64,000 nucleotides of DNA from Micromonospora citrea (GTDB taxonomy: Bacteria; Actinomycetota; Actinomycetes; Mycobacteriales; Micromonosporaceae): contig NZ_FMHZ01000002.1 in the NCBI RefSeq assembly GCF_900090315.1, forward strand, positions 1,466,501 through 1,530,500, read 5' to 3'. Positions 1 through 8,731 of this stretch are shown piece after piece. The notes beneath the pieces are model-generated. The model saw only the letters and a program-made list of their open reading frames with translations, was not told the DNA's origin and did not search any database. Made by a program: the position numbers and the translations under genes. How positions within the stretch are numbered: position 1 is the stretch's first letter; each line of letters begins with the position of its first letter.

Positions 1-1
1 C

Positions 2-1204
2 CTGTCGACCGCCGTCGGGCTGCCCGCCCCGGCCACGGCGGCGCCGCCCACGGCCGCGGTGGCGCTCGGCGACAGCTTCATCAGCGGCGAGGGCGCCGGG
101 GCGTACACCCCGGTGGTCGACGTCAACGGCACGGCGCAGGGCTTCCCGGGCTGGACCGCGCCGAACAGCAACGCGTTCTTCTGCCACCGCTCGGCGAACG
201 CCTCACTGCACCGGGCGAGCCTGCCGGGCATCCAGGACCGGTTCAACCTCGCGTGCTCCGGCGGCCAGCCGCACGACATCGCCGCCGTCTCCTCCGCCCG
301 CACGGGTGGCCGGCAGGTCGCCGCCCAGCTCGACCAGCTCCGCGCGGTCGCCCGTACCCACGACATCGACCTGGTGCTGCTCGGCCTCGGCTCGAACAAC
401 AGCTCGTTCACCTTCGGCGACGTCGCGGAGAAGTGCGCCAACCGCTTCATCGCCGACGCCTGGACCGGCTGGTGGGAGTTCTGGGCCTATCTGGGCGGGC
501 CGGTGGAGCAGGAGCCCTGCACGGACGCCGACCTGGCCACCGCCGCCCAGTGGAACGCCGCGACCGCGGAGACCACGGCGGCGGTACGCCAGCTGCTCAC
601 GACGCTGCGCGAGATCGACGCCGACGGCCAGCACCGGATCGTCTTCCAGGACTACACCAACCCGCTGCCGTTCGACCTCGAACCGGCGTTCCACAGCGAG
701 GACAGCCGGGACGACACGCGGGACAAGTTCCGGGCGCTGGGCGCCGAGCGGTACGCGGCCGGCTGCCCGATCCACCGGGCCAGCCTGCTGCCGGGGCACC
801 GCTTCTCGCAGGGCCTGGGCACGCTGGTGAGGTCGGCCCGGGACAGCATGGCCGCCGAGTTCCCCGGCGCGGACCTGGTCTACCTCAACGTGCAGCGGGC
901 CTTCGACGGCGCCCGGCTCTGCGAGTCGACGACCAGCCCGGCCGGTGCGCTGGCCACCCCGATCCGGCTTCAGGACAACCCGCCGAACGGCACCTTCGTC
1001 ACCAGCCTGGAGGGCAAGGACAAGATCGCCATCCAGCGGATCGCGAACACCTGCGTGACCTACTTCCAGACCTGCCAGGAATCCTGGCACCCGAACGCCG
1101 CCGGCCACCAGGTGCTCGGGCAGTGCCTGAGCGGGGCCGCCGCCACCGGCGCCCGCGCGGTCTCCTGCGTCCGCGCCGGCGACGGCTCGATCACCGTCTC
1201 CTGA
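2..1204 (+). CDS. Secreted SGNH/GDSL-family hydrolase, 5' end cut by the window
   Basis: The frame is open from the first bases, and the first residues (LSTAVGLPAPATAAPPTAA) look like the end of a signal peptide, so the true start lies outside the window. The mature protein begins with the SGNH block I (VALGDSFISGEGA, nucleophile Ser in GDS). It continues with LACSGGQPHD and LGLGSNNSSF (blocks II/III) and ends with the catalytic His in SWHPNAAGHQ (block V). Several paired Cys residues fit an exported, disulphide-bonded esterase or lipase. The normal GxND of block III reads GSNN, so substrate handling may differ. The substrate cannot be told from the sequence. A perfect hairpin follows 16 bases after the stop. 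Confidence 0.85.
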   Translation: MSTAVGLPAPATAAPPTAAVALGDSFISGEGAGAYTPVVDVNGTAQGFPGWTAPNSNAFFCHRSANASLHRASLPGIQDRFNLACSGGQPHDIAAVSSARTGGRQVAAQLDQLRAVARTHDIDLVLLGLGSNNSSFTFGDVAEKCANRFIADAWTGWWEFWAYLGGPVEQEPCTDADLATAAQWNAATAETTAAVRQLLTTLREIDADGQHRIVFQDYTNPLPFDLEPAFHSEDSRDDTRDKFRALGAERYAAGCPIHRASLLPGHRFSQGLGTLVRSARDSMAAEFPGADLVYLNVQRAFDGARLCESTTSPAGALATPIRLQDNPPNGTFVTSLEGKDKIAIQRIANTCVTYFQTCQESWHPNAAGHQVLGQCLSGAAATGARAVSCVRAGDGSITVS

Positions 1205-1219
1205 CCCGGGCGGCCCGCA

Positions 1220-1251
1220 CCGGGCCCCGTGCCGTCAGGCGCGGGGCCCGG
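1220..1251 (+). terminator. Perfect 10-bp stem-loop after the SGNH hydrolase
   Basis: The arms CCGGGCCCCG (1220-1229) and CGGGGCCCGG (1242-1251) pair perfectly around a 12-base loop, just after the hydrolase stop codon. There is no T-run, as is usual for actinobacterial terminators. The right arm is also the first copy of the repeat array that follows. Confidence 0.6.
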
Positions 1252-1448
1252 TAGCTGTCCGGCACGGGCCCGGTAGCTGTCCGGCACGGGCCCGGCAGCT
1301 GTCCGGCACGGGCCCGGCAGCGGACGGCACGGGCCCGGTGAGGTCCGGCCCGGGGCCCGGTGACGTCTCGTCCTCGGCCTGCCCCGGGCCGTCAGGCGCG
1401 GGGCCCGGTGACGTCTCGCACCGGCCCCGTGCCGTCGGGCACGGGGCC
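1244..1448. repeat. Array of GGGCCCGG-centred repeats and hairpins
   Basis: Four head-to-tail units with a 22-bp period start at 1244, 1266, 1288 and 1310. Each begins GGGCCCGG and carries an AGCTGTCC-like middle and GGCAC end, degraded in the fourth copy. Diverged copies (GGGCCCGGTGACGTCTCG) follow around 1354 and 1401. A strong hairpin (GGCCCCGTGCC at 1423-1433 with GGCACGGGGCC at 1438-1448) closes the array. From 1392 the array is also the 3' end of the nsrR-like gene, so the last residues of that protein are translated repeat. Confidence 0.75.
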
Positions 1449-1880
1449 CCGGGCGCGGGGCAGGCCGAGGGTGAGCAGCACGGGGCCGACCGGCCCGTCG
1501 ACGAGGCCGCCGAGGGTCACCCCGTCCAGCACCGCGAGGAACGCGTCCCGGGCACGGCGCAGTTCCCCCCGCAGCCGGCAGGCCGCCCGCAGCGAGCAGG
1601 CCGGCTCGTCGCAGGACACCACCTCGTCGTCGCCCTCGAAGGCCCGGACCACCCGGCCCACCGTGATGTCGTGGCCGCCCTCGGCGAGGGCCACCCCGCC
1701 CGAGCGGCCCCGGATGGTGACCAGCACCCCGATCCGCTGCAACCGCTGGACCACCTTCGCGACGTGGTTGCGGGGCAGCTCCAGCTGGTCGGACAGCTCG
1801 TCCACGGTCATCCGGCGCGGGTTCGCGGCGGCCAGCATGGCGATCCGCAGCGCCATGTCGGTGGACCGGTTGAGCTTCAC
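1392..1880 (-). CDS. nsrR: Rrf2-family [Fe-S] regulator, NsrR-like
   Basis: 162 residues, an ordinary Rrf2 length. An N-terminal winged helix (MKLNRSTDMALRIAM, then a recognition region near LPRNHVAKVV) is followed by three cysteines in CDEPACSLRAAC with 5- and 6-residue spacing, the pattern that holds the nitric-oxide-sensing cluster in NsrR. It is divergent from flavohaemoglobin, the classic NsrR target, which supports the name. The start is a GTG with no ribosome site, exactly 6 bases after a TAGGGT -10 element, so the mRNA is probably leaderless. The last ~20 residues (GPVPDGTGPVRDVTGPRA) come from the neighbouring DNA repeat and are probably not conserved. Confidence 0.85.
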   Translation of the reverse strand: MKLNRSTDMALRIAMLAAANPRRMTVDELSDQLELPRNHVAKVVQRLQRIGVLVTIRGRSGGVALAEGGHDITVGRVVRAFEGDDEVVSCDEPACSLRAACRLRGELRRARDAFLAVLDGVTLGGLVDGPVGPVLLTLGLPRARGPVPDGTGPVRDVTGPRA

Positions 1881-1886
1881 GTACCG

Positions 1887-1892
1887 ACCCTA
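1887..1892 (-). promoter_or_regulatory. -10 element of a leaderless nsrR transcript
   Basis: On the minus strand TAGGGT is followed by 6 bases and then the GTG start of nsrR, which places the transcription start on the first base of the start codon. The same arrangement occurs at several other genes in this window. Confidence 0.5.
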
Positions 1893-1977
1893 GCCAGCGC
1901 GGACACCGGCCACCACGGGCCGACGGGCCAGGTTTGTGATCCAGGCGACCCTCGACCCGGGACCTTCGACCCTGAAG

Positions 1978-1994
1978 AGGTATCTCGAATTCCT
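1978..1994. promoter_or_regulatory. Probable NsrR operator upstream of hmp
   Basis: AGGTATCTCGAATTCCT is an imperfect dyad (AGG-AT half-sites facing AT-CCT). It is an A+T-rich island in very G+C-rich DNA, 48 bases before the hmp start and between the divergent nsrR and hmp genes. NsrR sites are A+T-rich dyads of this kind. The identification is inference from position and symmetry. Confidence 0.5.
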
Positions 1995-2041
1995 GTTTTG
2001 CTGACAGGGCCCGAGCGGTTCAGCCCAGAAGGAGACAAGTC

Positions 2042-3262
2042 GTGCTCTCGGAGTCCTCAGCAGCAGTGGTGACGGCGACCCTGCCCGCCGTGCAGGCGCA
2101 CGGCGAGGCGATCACCGGCCGGTTCTACCAGCGGATGTTCGACGCCCATCCCGAGCTGCTCGACATCTTCAACCGCGGCAACCAGGCCACCGGGGCGCAG
2201 AAGGCCGCGCTCGCGGCGGCCGTGGTCGCGTACGCGGAGCACCTGACCGGCGGCAGCGACGCGCCGTGGGGCCCGATCCTCGACCGGATCGCGCACAAGC
2301 ACGCCTCCCTCGGCATCACCCCCGCCCAGTACACGATCGTCGGCCGCCACCTGCTCGCCGCCGTCGGCGAGGTGCTCGGCGACGCGGTCACCCCGGAGGT
2401 CGCCGCCGCCTGGGACGAGGTGTACTGGCTGCTGGCCTGCGAACTGGTCGCGCGGGAGGCCCGCCTCTACCTCGGGGCCGGGCTCGACGAGGGCGGATCG
2501 GTGTGGCGGGACTGGCGGGTCACCGGCCGGGTCGCCGAGGCCCTGGACGTCGTCTCGTTCACCCTGGTCCCGGCCGACGGCGGCCCGGTGCCCACCTTCG
2601 TCCCCGGCCAGTACGCCTCGGTCGCCGTCGACCTGGACGGCGGTCGCGGGCAGCAGATCCGCCAGTACAGCCTCTCCGGCCGGCCCGGGGCCGACCACTG
2701 GCGGATCACCGTGAAGCGGGTCCGCGGCGTCGACGGCGCCCCCGACGGCATGGTCTCCACCTTCCTGCACGAGCACGTTGCCGAGGGCGACGTCCTGCGG
2801 CTCAGCCCGCCCTTCGGCGAGGTCTGCGCGGTCGCCGGCGAGGGCCCGCTGCTGCTGGTCAGCGCCGGGATCGGGCTGACCCCCGCGATGGCCGCGCTGG
2901 AGCACCTGGCGGCCACCGAGCCGCAGCGCCCGGTGGTGCTGGTGCACGCCGACCGGGCCGGCGCGGCGCACGCGTTCCGCGGCGAGCTGCCGCGCCTGCA
3001 CGCCGCGCTGCCCAACCTGCGGACCGCGCTCTGGTACGAGGACGTCACCGACGCCGAGGTCGCCGGGCTGACCGCCGAGGTGGCCGGCGGTCGCGTCGAC
3101 CCGGCCCTGATCCCGCTCTCCCCCGACGCCCACGTGCACCTCTGCGGGCCGCTGCCGTTCATGAACGTCGTCCGCGGTGGCCTGCTGCGCCGGGGCGTGC
3201 CGGCGGAGCGGATCGCCTACGAGGTGTTCGGGCCGGGCATGCTCCGCGACGACCGGGCCTGA
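2042..3262 (+). CDS. hmp: Flavohaemoglobin / nitric oxide dioxygenase
   Basis: 406 residues, full length for the family. The globin domain (about 1-140) has the distal region FYQRMFDAHPELLDIFN and the proximal heme His in the IAHKHASLGI stretch. It is followed by a ferredoxin-reductase module with FAD-binding RQYSLSGRPG and an NAD-binding region LLLVSAGIGLTPAMA ending in HLCGPLPFM and the C-terminal YEVFGP. The enzyme oxidises NO to nitrate using O2 and NAD(P)H in the cytoplasm. The GTG start sits 7 bases after a clear AAGGAG (2029-2034). It is divergent from the nsrR-like gene and presumably repressed by it. Confidence 0.95.
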   Translation: MLSESSAAVVTATLPAVQAHGEAITGRFYQRMFDAHPELLDIFNRGNQATGAQKAALAAAVVAYAEHLTGGSDAPWGPILDRIAHKHASLGITPAQYTIVGRHLLAAVGEVLGDAVTPEVAAAWDEVYWLLACELVAREARLYLGAGLDEGGSVWRDWRVTGRVAEALDVVSFTLVPADGGPVPTFVPGQYASVAVDLDGGRGQQIRQYSLSGRPGADHWRITVKRVRGVDGAPDGMVSTFLHEHVAEGDVLRLSPPFGEVCAVAGEGPLLLVSAGIGLTPAMAALEHLAATEPQRPVVLVHADRAGAAHAFRGELPRLHAALPNLRTALWYEDVTDAEVAGLTAEVAGGRVDPALIPLSPDAHVHLCGPLPFMNVVRGGLLRRGVPAERIAYEVFGPGMLRDDRA

Positions 3263-3284
3263 CACATCGTCGCGTCGCGGTGAC

Positions 3285-3313
3285 GGGCGGTGGGGCGGTT
3301 CGCCCCGCCGCCC
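3285..3313 (+). terminator. Long stem-loop after hmp
   Basis: GGGCGG-T-GGGGCG, loop GTT, CGCCCC-G-CCGCCC pairs over 12 bp with one internal mismatch, 22 bases after the hmp stop. Confidence 0.65.
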
Positions 3314-3347
3314 GCCGACCGGTCCACAACCGACTGAGCCGCCCGTC

Positions 3348-3387
3348 AGGAGAAGTCGATGATCTAGAGGTTAGGAGGAGAAGTCGA
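3348..3387 (+). repeat. Duplicated AGGAGAAGTCGA in the glycan operon leader
   Basis: The 12-mer AGGAGAAGTCGA occurs at 3348-3359 and again at 3376-3387, 28 bases apart, just upstream of the carbamoyltransferase start at 3403. Each copy holds a good ribosome-binding sequence, but neither is properly placed for the chosen ATG. The region could be a duplicated leader or a regulator site. Confidence 0.5.
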
Positions 3388-3402
3388 GGGTAGGGACTTC
3401 GC

Positions 3403-5055
3403 ATGCGGGTCCTTGGCATCAACGCGATCTTTCACGATCCGGCGGCTGCTCTGGTGGTCGACGGCCGGGTGGTGGCCGCCGCCGAAGAGGAGCGGTTCAG
3501 CCGTCGTAAGCACGGCAAACGTCCCCTCGCGTTCTCCGCGTGGGAGCTGCCCGAACTCTCCGCCGCCTGGTGCCTGGCCAGCGCCGGGATCGACGTTGAC
3601 GACCTCGACGCGGTCGCGTACTCCTTCGATCCCGGGCTCTGCCGCCCCGCGGACAGCCTCGGGCTGAGCGACCCCTGGGACTGGCTGCGCGTCGAGTACG
3701 CCCAGCGCGCCCCGCAGTTCCTCGCCGCCGCACTGCCCGGGCTGGACCCGGCGAAGGTGCGGTTCGTGCCGCACCACGTGGCGCACGCCGCGTCCGCCGG
3801 CCTGGCCGCCCCGAGCGGCGGCGACGACACGGCGGTGCTGGTCCTGGACGGGCGCGGCGAGGTCGCCAGCCACCTGGCCGGCGTCTACACCGACGGGCTG
3901 CTGCGGCCGCTGCACTCCCAGGAGCTGCCGCACTCGCTCGGCCTGCTCTACGAGGACCTCACCCGACACCTCGGCTTCCTGCACTCCAGCGACGAGTACA
4001 AGGTGATGGCGCTGGCCTCCTACGGCCGGCCTAAGCACCTCGGCCTGCTGCGCGAGCTGGTCCGGGTCACCCCGGAGGGCGGCTTCGCCGTCGACCGGAT
4101 CGACTGGGGCGGCATGGCCAAGGCCCGCGCCGCCGACGACGAGATGACCGACGACCACGCCGACCTGGCCGCCAGCGTGCAGGCCCGGCTGGAGGAGGTG
4201 ACCCTCGACCTGGCCCGCTGGCTGCACGACGCCTCGGGCGGCGCGTCCACCCTGGCCATGGCCGGCGGGGTGGCGCTCAACTGCGTGGCCAACGCGCGCC
4301 TCGCCGCCGAGGGCCCGTACCGGAACGTCTGGGTGCAGCCCGCCGCCGGGGACGCCGGCACGGCGCTCGGCGCGGCCCTGCACGTCGCCCGCGACCTGGG
4401 CGACCGGGCCACCCCGATGGCCGGGGCGGACCTCGGGCGGGGCTGGACCGACGAGAAGCTGGAGGCGGAGCTGCGCCGCGCCGCGCTGCCGTACTTCCGG
4501 CCCGACTCGATCGCCGCCGAGGCCGCCCGGGTGCTGGCCGACAACGGCATCGTCGCCTGGTACCAGGGCCGCAGCGAGTACGGCCCCCGGGCGCTGGGGC
4601 ACCGCTCCCTGCTCGCCCACCCCGGCGACCCGGCCACCACCGCCCGGATGAACGACGTCAAGGGGCGCGAGCAGTTCCGCCCGATCGCCCCGATGGTCCG
4701 CGCCGAACGGTTCGCGGAGATCTTCGAGGGCGTCTTCCCCAGCCCGTACATGCTCTTCGTGCACCGGGTGAAGCCGCAGTGGCGCGACCGCATCCCCGCC
4801 GTCACCCACGTGGACGGCACGGCCCGGGTGCAGACCGTGCACGACGAGACCGAGCCGCTGGTCGCCGAGATGCTGGCCGGGTTCGAGCGGCTGACCGGGC
4901 TGCCCGTCGTGGTGAACACCTCGCTGAACACGGCGGGACGGCCGATGGTCGACACCCCGCGCGAGGCGATGGAGCTGTTCGGCTCGGCCCCCGTGGAACT
5001 GCTGGCGCTCGGCCCCTTCGCGGTGCGGCGCGGCGCGCTGGGCGGTGCCCGGTGA
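3403..5055 (+). CDS. NodU/CmcH-family O-carbamoyltransferase
   Basis: 550 residues. The N-terminal half is a Kae1-like fold with the metal/ATP site HHVAHAAS (about 124-131), preceded by the family opening VLGINAIFHDPAAALV and AAEEERFSRRKHG. The C-terminal half is the carbamoyltransferase domain with YGPRALGHRSLLA, FRPIAPMV and VVNTSLN. Such enzymes (TobZ, NovN, NodU) make carbamoyl-AMP from carbamoyl phosphate and ATP and move the carbamoyl group to a sugar hydroxyl. It is the first gene of a nine-gene operon and overlaps the next gene (GTGA), so its target is probably a sugar of the glycan built by its neighbours. Confidence 0.9.
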   Translation: MRVLGINAIFHDPAAALVVDGRVVAAAEEERFSRRKHGKRPLAFSAWELPELSAAWCLASAGIDVDDLDAVAYSFDPGLCRPADSLGLSDPWDWLRVEYAQRAPQFLAAALPGLDPAKVRFVPHHVAHAASAGLAAPSGGDDTAVLVLDGRGEVASHLAGVYTDGLLRPLHSQELPHSLGLLYEDLTRHLGFLHSSDEYKVMALASYGRPKHLGLLRELVRVTPEGGFAVDRIDWGGMAKARAADDEMTDDHADLAASVQARLEEVTLDLARWLHDASGGASTLAMAGGVALNCVANARLAAEGPYRNVWVQPAAGDAGTALGAALHVARDLGDRATPMAGADLGRGWTDEKLEAELRRAALPYFRPDSIAAEAARVLADNGIVAWYQGRSEYGPRALGHRSLLAHPGDPATTARMNDVKGREQFRPIAPMVRAERFAEIFEGVFPSPYMLFVHRVKPQWRDRIPAVTHVDGTARVQTVHDETEPLVAEMLAGFERLTGLPVVVNTSLNTAGRPMVDTPREAMELFGSAPVELLALGPFAVRRGALGGAR

Positions 5056-6053
5056 TCAGCATCGTGGTGCCCACCCTCGGCCGGCCCAGCCTCGCGGCGC
5101 TGCTGGACGCGCTCGCCGCCCAGGTCGGCGAACTGCCCGACCCGGAGATCCTGCTCGTCGACGACCGCCGCGAATCGACCGACGAACTGGCCGTGCCCGA
5201 GGCGCTGGCCGCGTACGCCAAGGTGCTGACCGGCCCCGGCGCGGGGCCGGCGGCGGCCCGCAACGTCGGCTGGCGCGCCGCCCGTTCCCCCTGGATCGTC
5301 TTCCTCGACGACGACGTCGTCCCGGCGCCGGACTGGGCCCGCCGGCTCCTCGCGGACCTGCGGGTCGGCGACCTGGTCGGCGGGGTGCAGGGCCGGGTCC
5401 ACGTGCCGCTGCCCGAGCACCGGCGGCCGACCGACTGGGAACGCGGCACCGCCGGGCTAGCCGAGGGCGAGTGGATCACTGCGGACATGGCCTACCGGAG
5501 GGACGCGCTGGCCGACGCGGGCGGGTTCGACGAACGCTTCCCGCGCGCCTACCGGGAGGACGCCGAACTGGCCCACCGGGTGCGGCGCGTCGGCTGGGAC
5601 CTGGTCCGCGGCGAACGGGCGGTGACCCATCCGGTGCGCCCCGAGGACCGCTGGGTGAGCCTGCGGGTCCAGCGCGGCAACGCCGACGACGCGCTGCTGC
5701 GCCGGCTCTACGGCCCGCACTGGCGCACCGACCTGCGGCTGCCGACCGGCCGGCGGCACCGACACGTCGCCGTCACGGCGGCCGGCGCGCTCGCCCTGGC
5801 CGCCGCCGCGCTGCGGCCCCTCGCCCGCGGCACGAACCGCACCGTGCTCGGCGGCGCCGCCGTGGCCGGGACGCTCGGCTGGGCGGCCGGCACCGCCGAA
5901 TTCGCGCGCGCCCGGATCGCACCCGGCCCCCGGACCGCCGACGAGGTCGCCACCATGCTGGTGACCAGCGCGGCGATCCCGCCCCTGGCGGTGACGCACT
6001 GGGTACGCGGCTGGTGGCGCAGCCGCGCGCAGCGCCCGGGGACGGGCCGATGA
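5052..6053 (+). CDS. GT2-family glycosyltransferase with C-terminal membrane segments
   Basis: 333 residues from a GTG that overlaps the previous stop by four bases. The GT-A core starts VISIVVPTLGRPSL, has the nucleotide-sugar motif LDDDVVPAPDW (about 90-100) and the acceptor-side REDAELAHRVRR. After about residue 235 come two or three hydrophobic stretches (for example VAVTAAGALALAAAALRPLA), so the protein is probably membrane-attached with a cytoplasmic catalytic domain. It overlaps the following HAD-GT9 gene by four bases (ATGA). The donor sugar cannot be read from the sequence. Confidence 0.85.
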   Translation: MISIVVPTLGRPSLAALLDALAAQVGELPDPEILLVDDRRESTDELAVPEALAAYAKVLTGPGAGPAAARNVGWRAARSPWIVFLDDDVVPAPDWARRLLADLRVGDLVGGVQGRVHVPLPEHRRPTDWERGTAGLAEGEWITADMAYRRDALADAGGFDERFPRAYREDAELAHRVRRVGWDLVRGERAVTHPVRPEDRWVSLRVQRGNADDALLRRLYGPHWRTDLRLPTGRRHRHVAVTAAGALALAAAALRPLARGTNRTVLGGAAVAGTLGWAAGTAEFARARIAPGPRTADEVATMLVTSAAIPPLAVTHWVRGWWRSRAQRPGTGR

Positions 6054-7690
6054 CGACCACCTCCCCCGCCCGGTCCGGCCTGGGCGGCGCCGGTCGACGC
6101 CTGTTCGACGCGGTGTTGCTGGATCGGGACGGGACGTTGATCGAGGACGTGCCGTACAACGGTGATCCGGAGAAGGTGCGTGCGGTGCCGGGTGCGCGGG
6201 TGGCGTTGGATCGGTTGCGGGCTGCGGGGTTGCGGTTGGCGGTGGTGACGAATCAGTCGGGTTTGGCGCGGGGGTTGTTTTCGGAGGGGCAGTTGCGGGC
6301 GGTGCATGCGCGGGTGGAGCGGTTGTTGGGGCGGTTCGACGCGTGGTTGGTGTGTCCGCATGAGGAGGGTGCGGGGTGTGGGTGTCGTAAGCCGGCGCCG
6401 GGGTTGGTGTGGGCGGCGGCGCGGGAGTTGGGGACGGTGCCGTCGCGGTGTGTGGTGGTGGGGGACATCGGTCGGGATGTGGTGGCGGCGTCGGCGGCGG
6501 GGGCGTCGGGGGTTTTGGTGCCGACGGCGGTGACGCGGGCCGGTGAGGTGGCGGCGGCGGCGCGGGTGGTGGGGGATTTGTCGGGGGCGGTGGCGGAGAT
6601 TCTGGGTCGGCAGGCGGCGGTGGATCCGGCCAGTTACGGGGGTGTGCGGCGGGGGGTGGGGACGGTGTTGGTGGTGCGGTCGGATTCGGCTGGGGATGTG
6701 TTGGTGACGGGTCCGGCGGTGCGGGCGGTGGCGGCGGGTGCGGGGCGGGTGGTGATGTTGTGTGGGCCTCGGGGGCGGGCGGCGGCGGAGTTGTTGCCGG
6801 GTGTCGATGAGGTGATCGAGCATCGGTTGCCGTGGATTGATCCGAGTCCGGGGGTGGTTGATCCGGTCGACATGCGGTTGCTCGTGGATCGGTTGGCGGC
6901 GGTGGGGGCGGACGAGGCGGTGGTGTTCACCAGTTTCCATCAGTCGCCGTTGCCGTTGGCGTTGTTGTTGCGGTTGGCGGGTGTGTCGCGGGTCAGTGCG
7001 ATCAGTGACGACTATCCGGGTTCGTTGTTGGACGTGCGGCATCGGGTTCCGGTGGGGGTGCCGGAGCCGGAGCGGGCTCTGTCGTTGGCCGCCGCGGCGG
7101 GTTTCGCCCTGGCGCCCGACGACGAACCCGCCCTACGCCTGCGCCCCGAGGTCCTCGACCGGCCGGACGGCGACGTGCCGCACCCGGCGCTCGCCGAACC
7201 CGGCTACGTGGTGGTGCACCCGGGCGCGTCCGTGCCGGCCCGGGCGTGCCCGCCGCGCCGGTGCGCCGAGATCGTCGCCGCGCTGGTCGCCGCCGGTCAC
7301 CGGGTGGTGGTCACGGGCGGACCGGACGAGCGCGAGCTGACCGCCCTCGTCGCCGGGGACACCGCCGTCGACCTCGGTGGGCGGACCGGGCTGGCGGGGC
7401 TGGCGCGGGTGCTCGCCCGGGCCGGCTGCGTCGTGGTCGGCAACACCGGGCCCGCCCACCTGGCGGCCGCCGTCGGCACGCCGGTGGTCAGCCTCTTCGC
7501 GCCGACCGTCCCGTTCGGGCAGTGGGGCCCCTGGCGGGTGCCGACCGTACGGCTCGGCGACGCCGACGCCCCCTGCCGGGACACCCGGGCCGCCCGCTGC
7601 CCCGTGCCCGACCACCCCTGCCTCACCGGGCTCGACCCGGCCGAGGTGGTGGACGCCGTACGCGTCCTGACGCCCCCGTCCCCCACCTGA
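6050..7690 (+). CDS. Fusion of a GmhB-like heptose bisphosphate phosphatase and a GT9 heptosyltransferase
   Basis: 546 residues. Residues about 20-185 are a HAD phosphatase: LLDRDGTLIEDVPYNGDP (nucleophile DxD), VVTNQSG, the Cys/His zinc loop CPHEEGAGCGCRKPAPG typical of GmhB, and VVGDIGRDV. Residues about 200-540 are a GT9 domain: VVRSDSAGDVLVTGPAVRA, VVHPGASVPAR, VVTGGPDERE and VVGNTGPAHLAAAVGTPVVSLF. The first part would remove the 1-phosphate (heptose pathway) and the second would transfer heptose from ADP-heptose. GmhB is normally a separate protein. Bases about 6109-7090 use TTG, GGT and GTG codons far more than the rest, an abrupt change inside the gene. The start ATG overlaps the previous stop. 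Confidence 0.85.
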   Translation: MTTTSPARSGLGGAGRRLFDAVLLDRDGTLIEDVPYNGDPEKVRAVPGARVALDRLRAAGLRLAVVTNQSGLARGLFSEGQLRAVHARVERLLGRFDAWLVCPHEEGAGCGCRKPAPGLVWAAARELGTVPSRCVVVGDIGRDVVAASAAGASGVLVPTAVTRAGEVAAAARVVGDLSGAVAEILGRQAAVDPASYGGVRRGVGTVLVVRSDSAGDVLVTGPAVRAVAAGAGRVVMLCGPRGRAAAELLPGVDEVIEHRLPWIDPSPGVVDPVDMRLLVDRLAAVGADEAVVFTSFHQSPLPLALLLRLAGVSRVSAISDDYPGSLLDVRHRVPVGVPEPERALSLAAAAGFALAPDDEPALRLRPEVLDRPDGDVPHPALAEPGYVVVHPGASVPARACPPRRCAEIVAALVAAGHRVVVTGGPDERELTALVAGDTAVDLGGRTGLAGLARVLARAGCVVVGNTGPAHLAAAVGTPVVSLFAPTVPFGQWGPWRVPTVRLGDADAPCRDTRAARCPVPDHPCLTGLDPAEVVDAVRVLTPPSPT

Positions 7691-7744
7691 GCGCCGTCCG
7701 GCTCCGTCCGCCCACCACCCGTGTTCCACCTGCTGAGGAGAGGC

Positions 7745-8731
7745 ATGAACATCCTGCTCTGGCACGTGCACGGCTCCTGGACCACCTCGTTCGTGCACGG
7801 CCGACACCGCTACCTGATCCCCGTCACACCCGACCGCGGCCCCTACGGCCTCGGCCGCGCCCGCACCTACCCCTGGCCCGACAACGCCACCGAAGTGACC
7901 CCCGACGACCTCGCCACCACCGACATCGACCTGATCATCCTGCAACGCCCCGAAGAACACGACCTCGCCCACCAATGGCTACACCGCCGCCCCGGCCACC
8001 ACATCCCCACCATCTACGTCGAACACAACACCCCCAAGGACGGCAACGTCCCCCACAGCCGCCACCCCATGGCCGACCGCGACGACCTCCTCATCGCCCA
8101 CGTCACCCACTTCAACCACCTCTTCTGGGACACCGGCACCACCCGCACCACAGTGATCGACCACGGCATCGTCCCGCCCCGGGTCGAGTGGAGCGGCGAG
8201 ACGGAGCGGCTGGCGGTGGTGACCAACGAACCGGTACGCCGCTGGCGGGTCACCGGCACCGACCTCATGCCGCGCTTCGCGCGGGTCGCCCCCCTGGACG
8301 TCTTCGGCATGGGGGTGGCCGGGCTGCCCGACGCGCTCGCCGCGACCGGCGCGGCCGGCCTGCCGGTGACCGGGTACGACGACCTGCCGCAGGACCGGAT
8401 GCACGTCGAGGTCGCCCGGCGGCGGGCGTACCTGCACCTGTGCCGGTGGACGTCGCTGGGGCTGAGCCTCATCGAGGCGATGGCGATGGGAATGCCGGTG
8501 ATCGCGCTGGCGACCACCGAGGCGGTGGACGCGGTGCCGCCCGACGCGGGGGTGCTCTCCACCCGGGTGGACACCCTCGTCGAGGCGGCCCAGTGGCTGA
8601 TGACGGACCACGACGCGGCAACCCGGCTGGGGTCGCGGGGTCGCGAGGTGGCGAAGGAACGCTTCGGACTCGACCGCTTCCTGGCGGACTGGGACCGGCT
8701 GATCGAGGAGGAAACATGCGCATCGCGATGA
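7745..8731 (+). CDS. Glycosyltransferase (GT4/GT-B-like)
   Basis: 328 residues from an ATG preceded by GAGGAGAGG (7735-7743). The C-terminal half shows the GT-B donor site LGLSLIEAMAMGMPVIALATTE. The N-terminal half (NILLWHVHGSWTTSFVHGRHRY, YVEHNTPKDGN) resembles GT-B proteins of actinobacterial heptose clusters more than well-known enzymes. Bases about 7800-8172 are written almost wholly in C-ending codons, and the pattern changes abruptly at about 8172. It is 54 bases after the HAD-GT9 gene, the largest gap in the operon, and overlaps the next gene by 16 bases. Confidence 0.8.
   Translation: MNILLWHVHGSWTTSFVHGRHRYLIPVTPDRGPYGLGRARTYPWPDNATEVTPDDLATTDIDLIILQRPEEHDLAHQWLHRRPGHHIPTIYVEHNTPKDGNVPHSRHPMADRDDLLIAHVTHFNHLFWDTGTTRTTVIDHGIVPPRVEWSGETERLAVVTNEPVRRWRVTGTDLMPRFARVAPLDVFGMGVAGLPDALAATGAAGLPVTGYDDLPQDRMHVEVARRRAYLHLCRWTSLGLSLIEAMAMGMPVIALATTEAVDAVPPDAGVLSTRVDTLVEAAQWLMTDHDAATRLGSRGREVAKERFGLDRFLADWDRLIEEETCASR

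Noticed and set aside
5708..7042. Minus-strand open frame rich in His, Arg and Gln
   Set aside because: It arises from the GT-rich codon patch in the phosphatase-GT9 gene read backwards; the plus strand has complete enzyme motifs.
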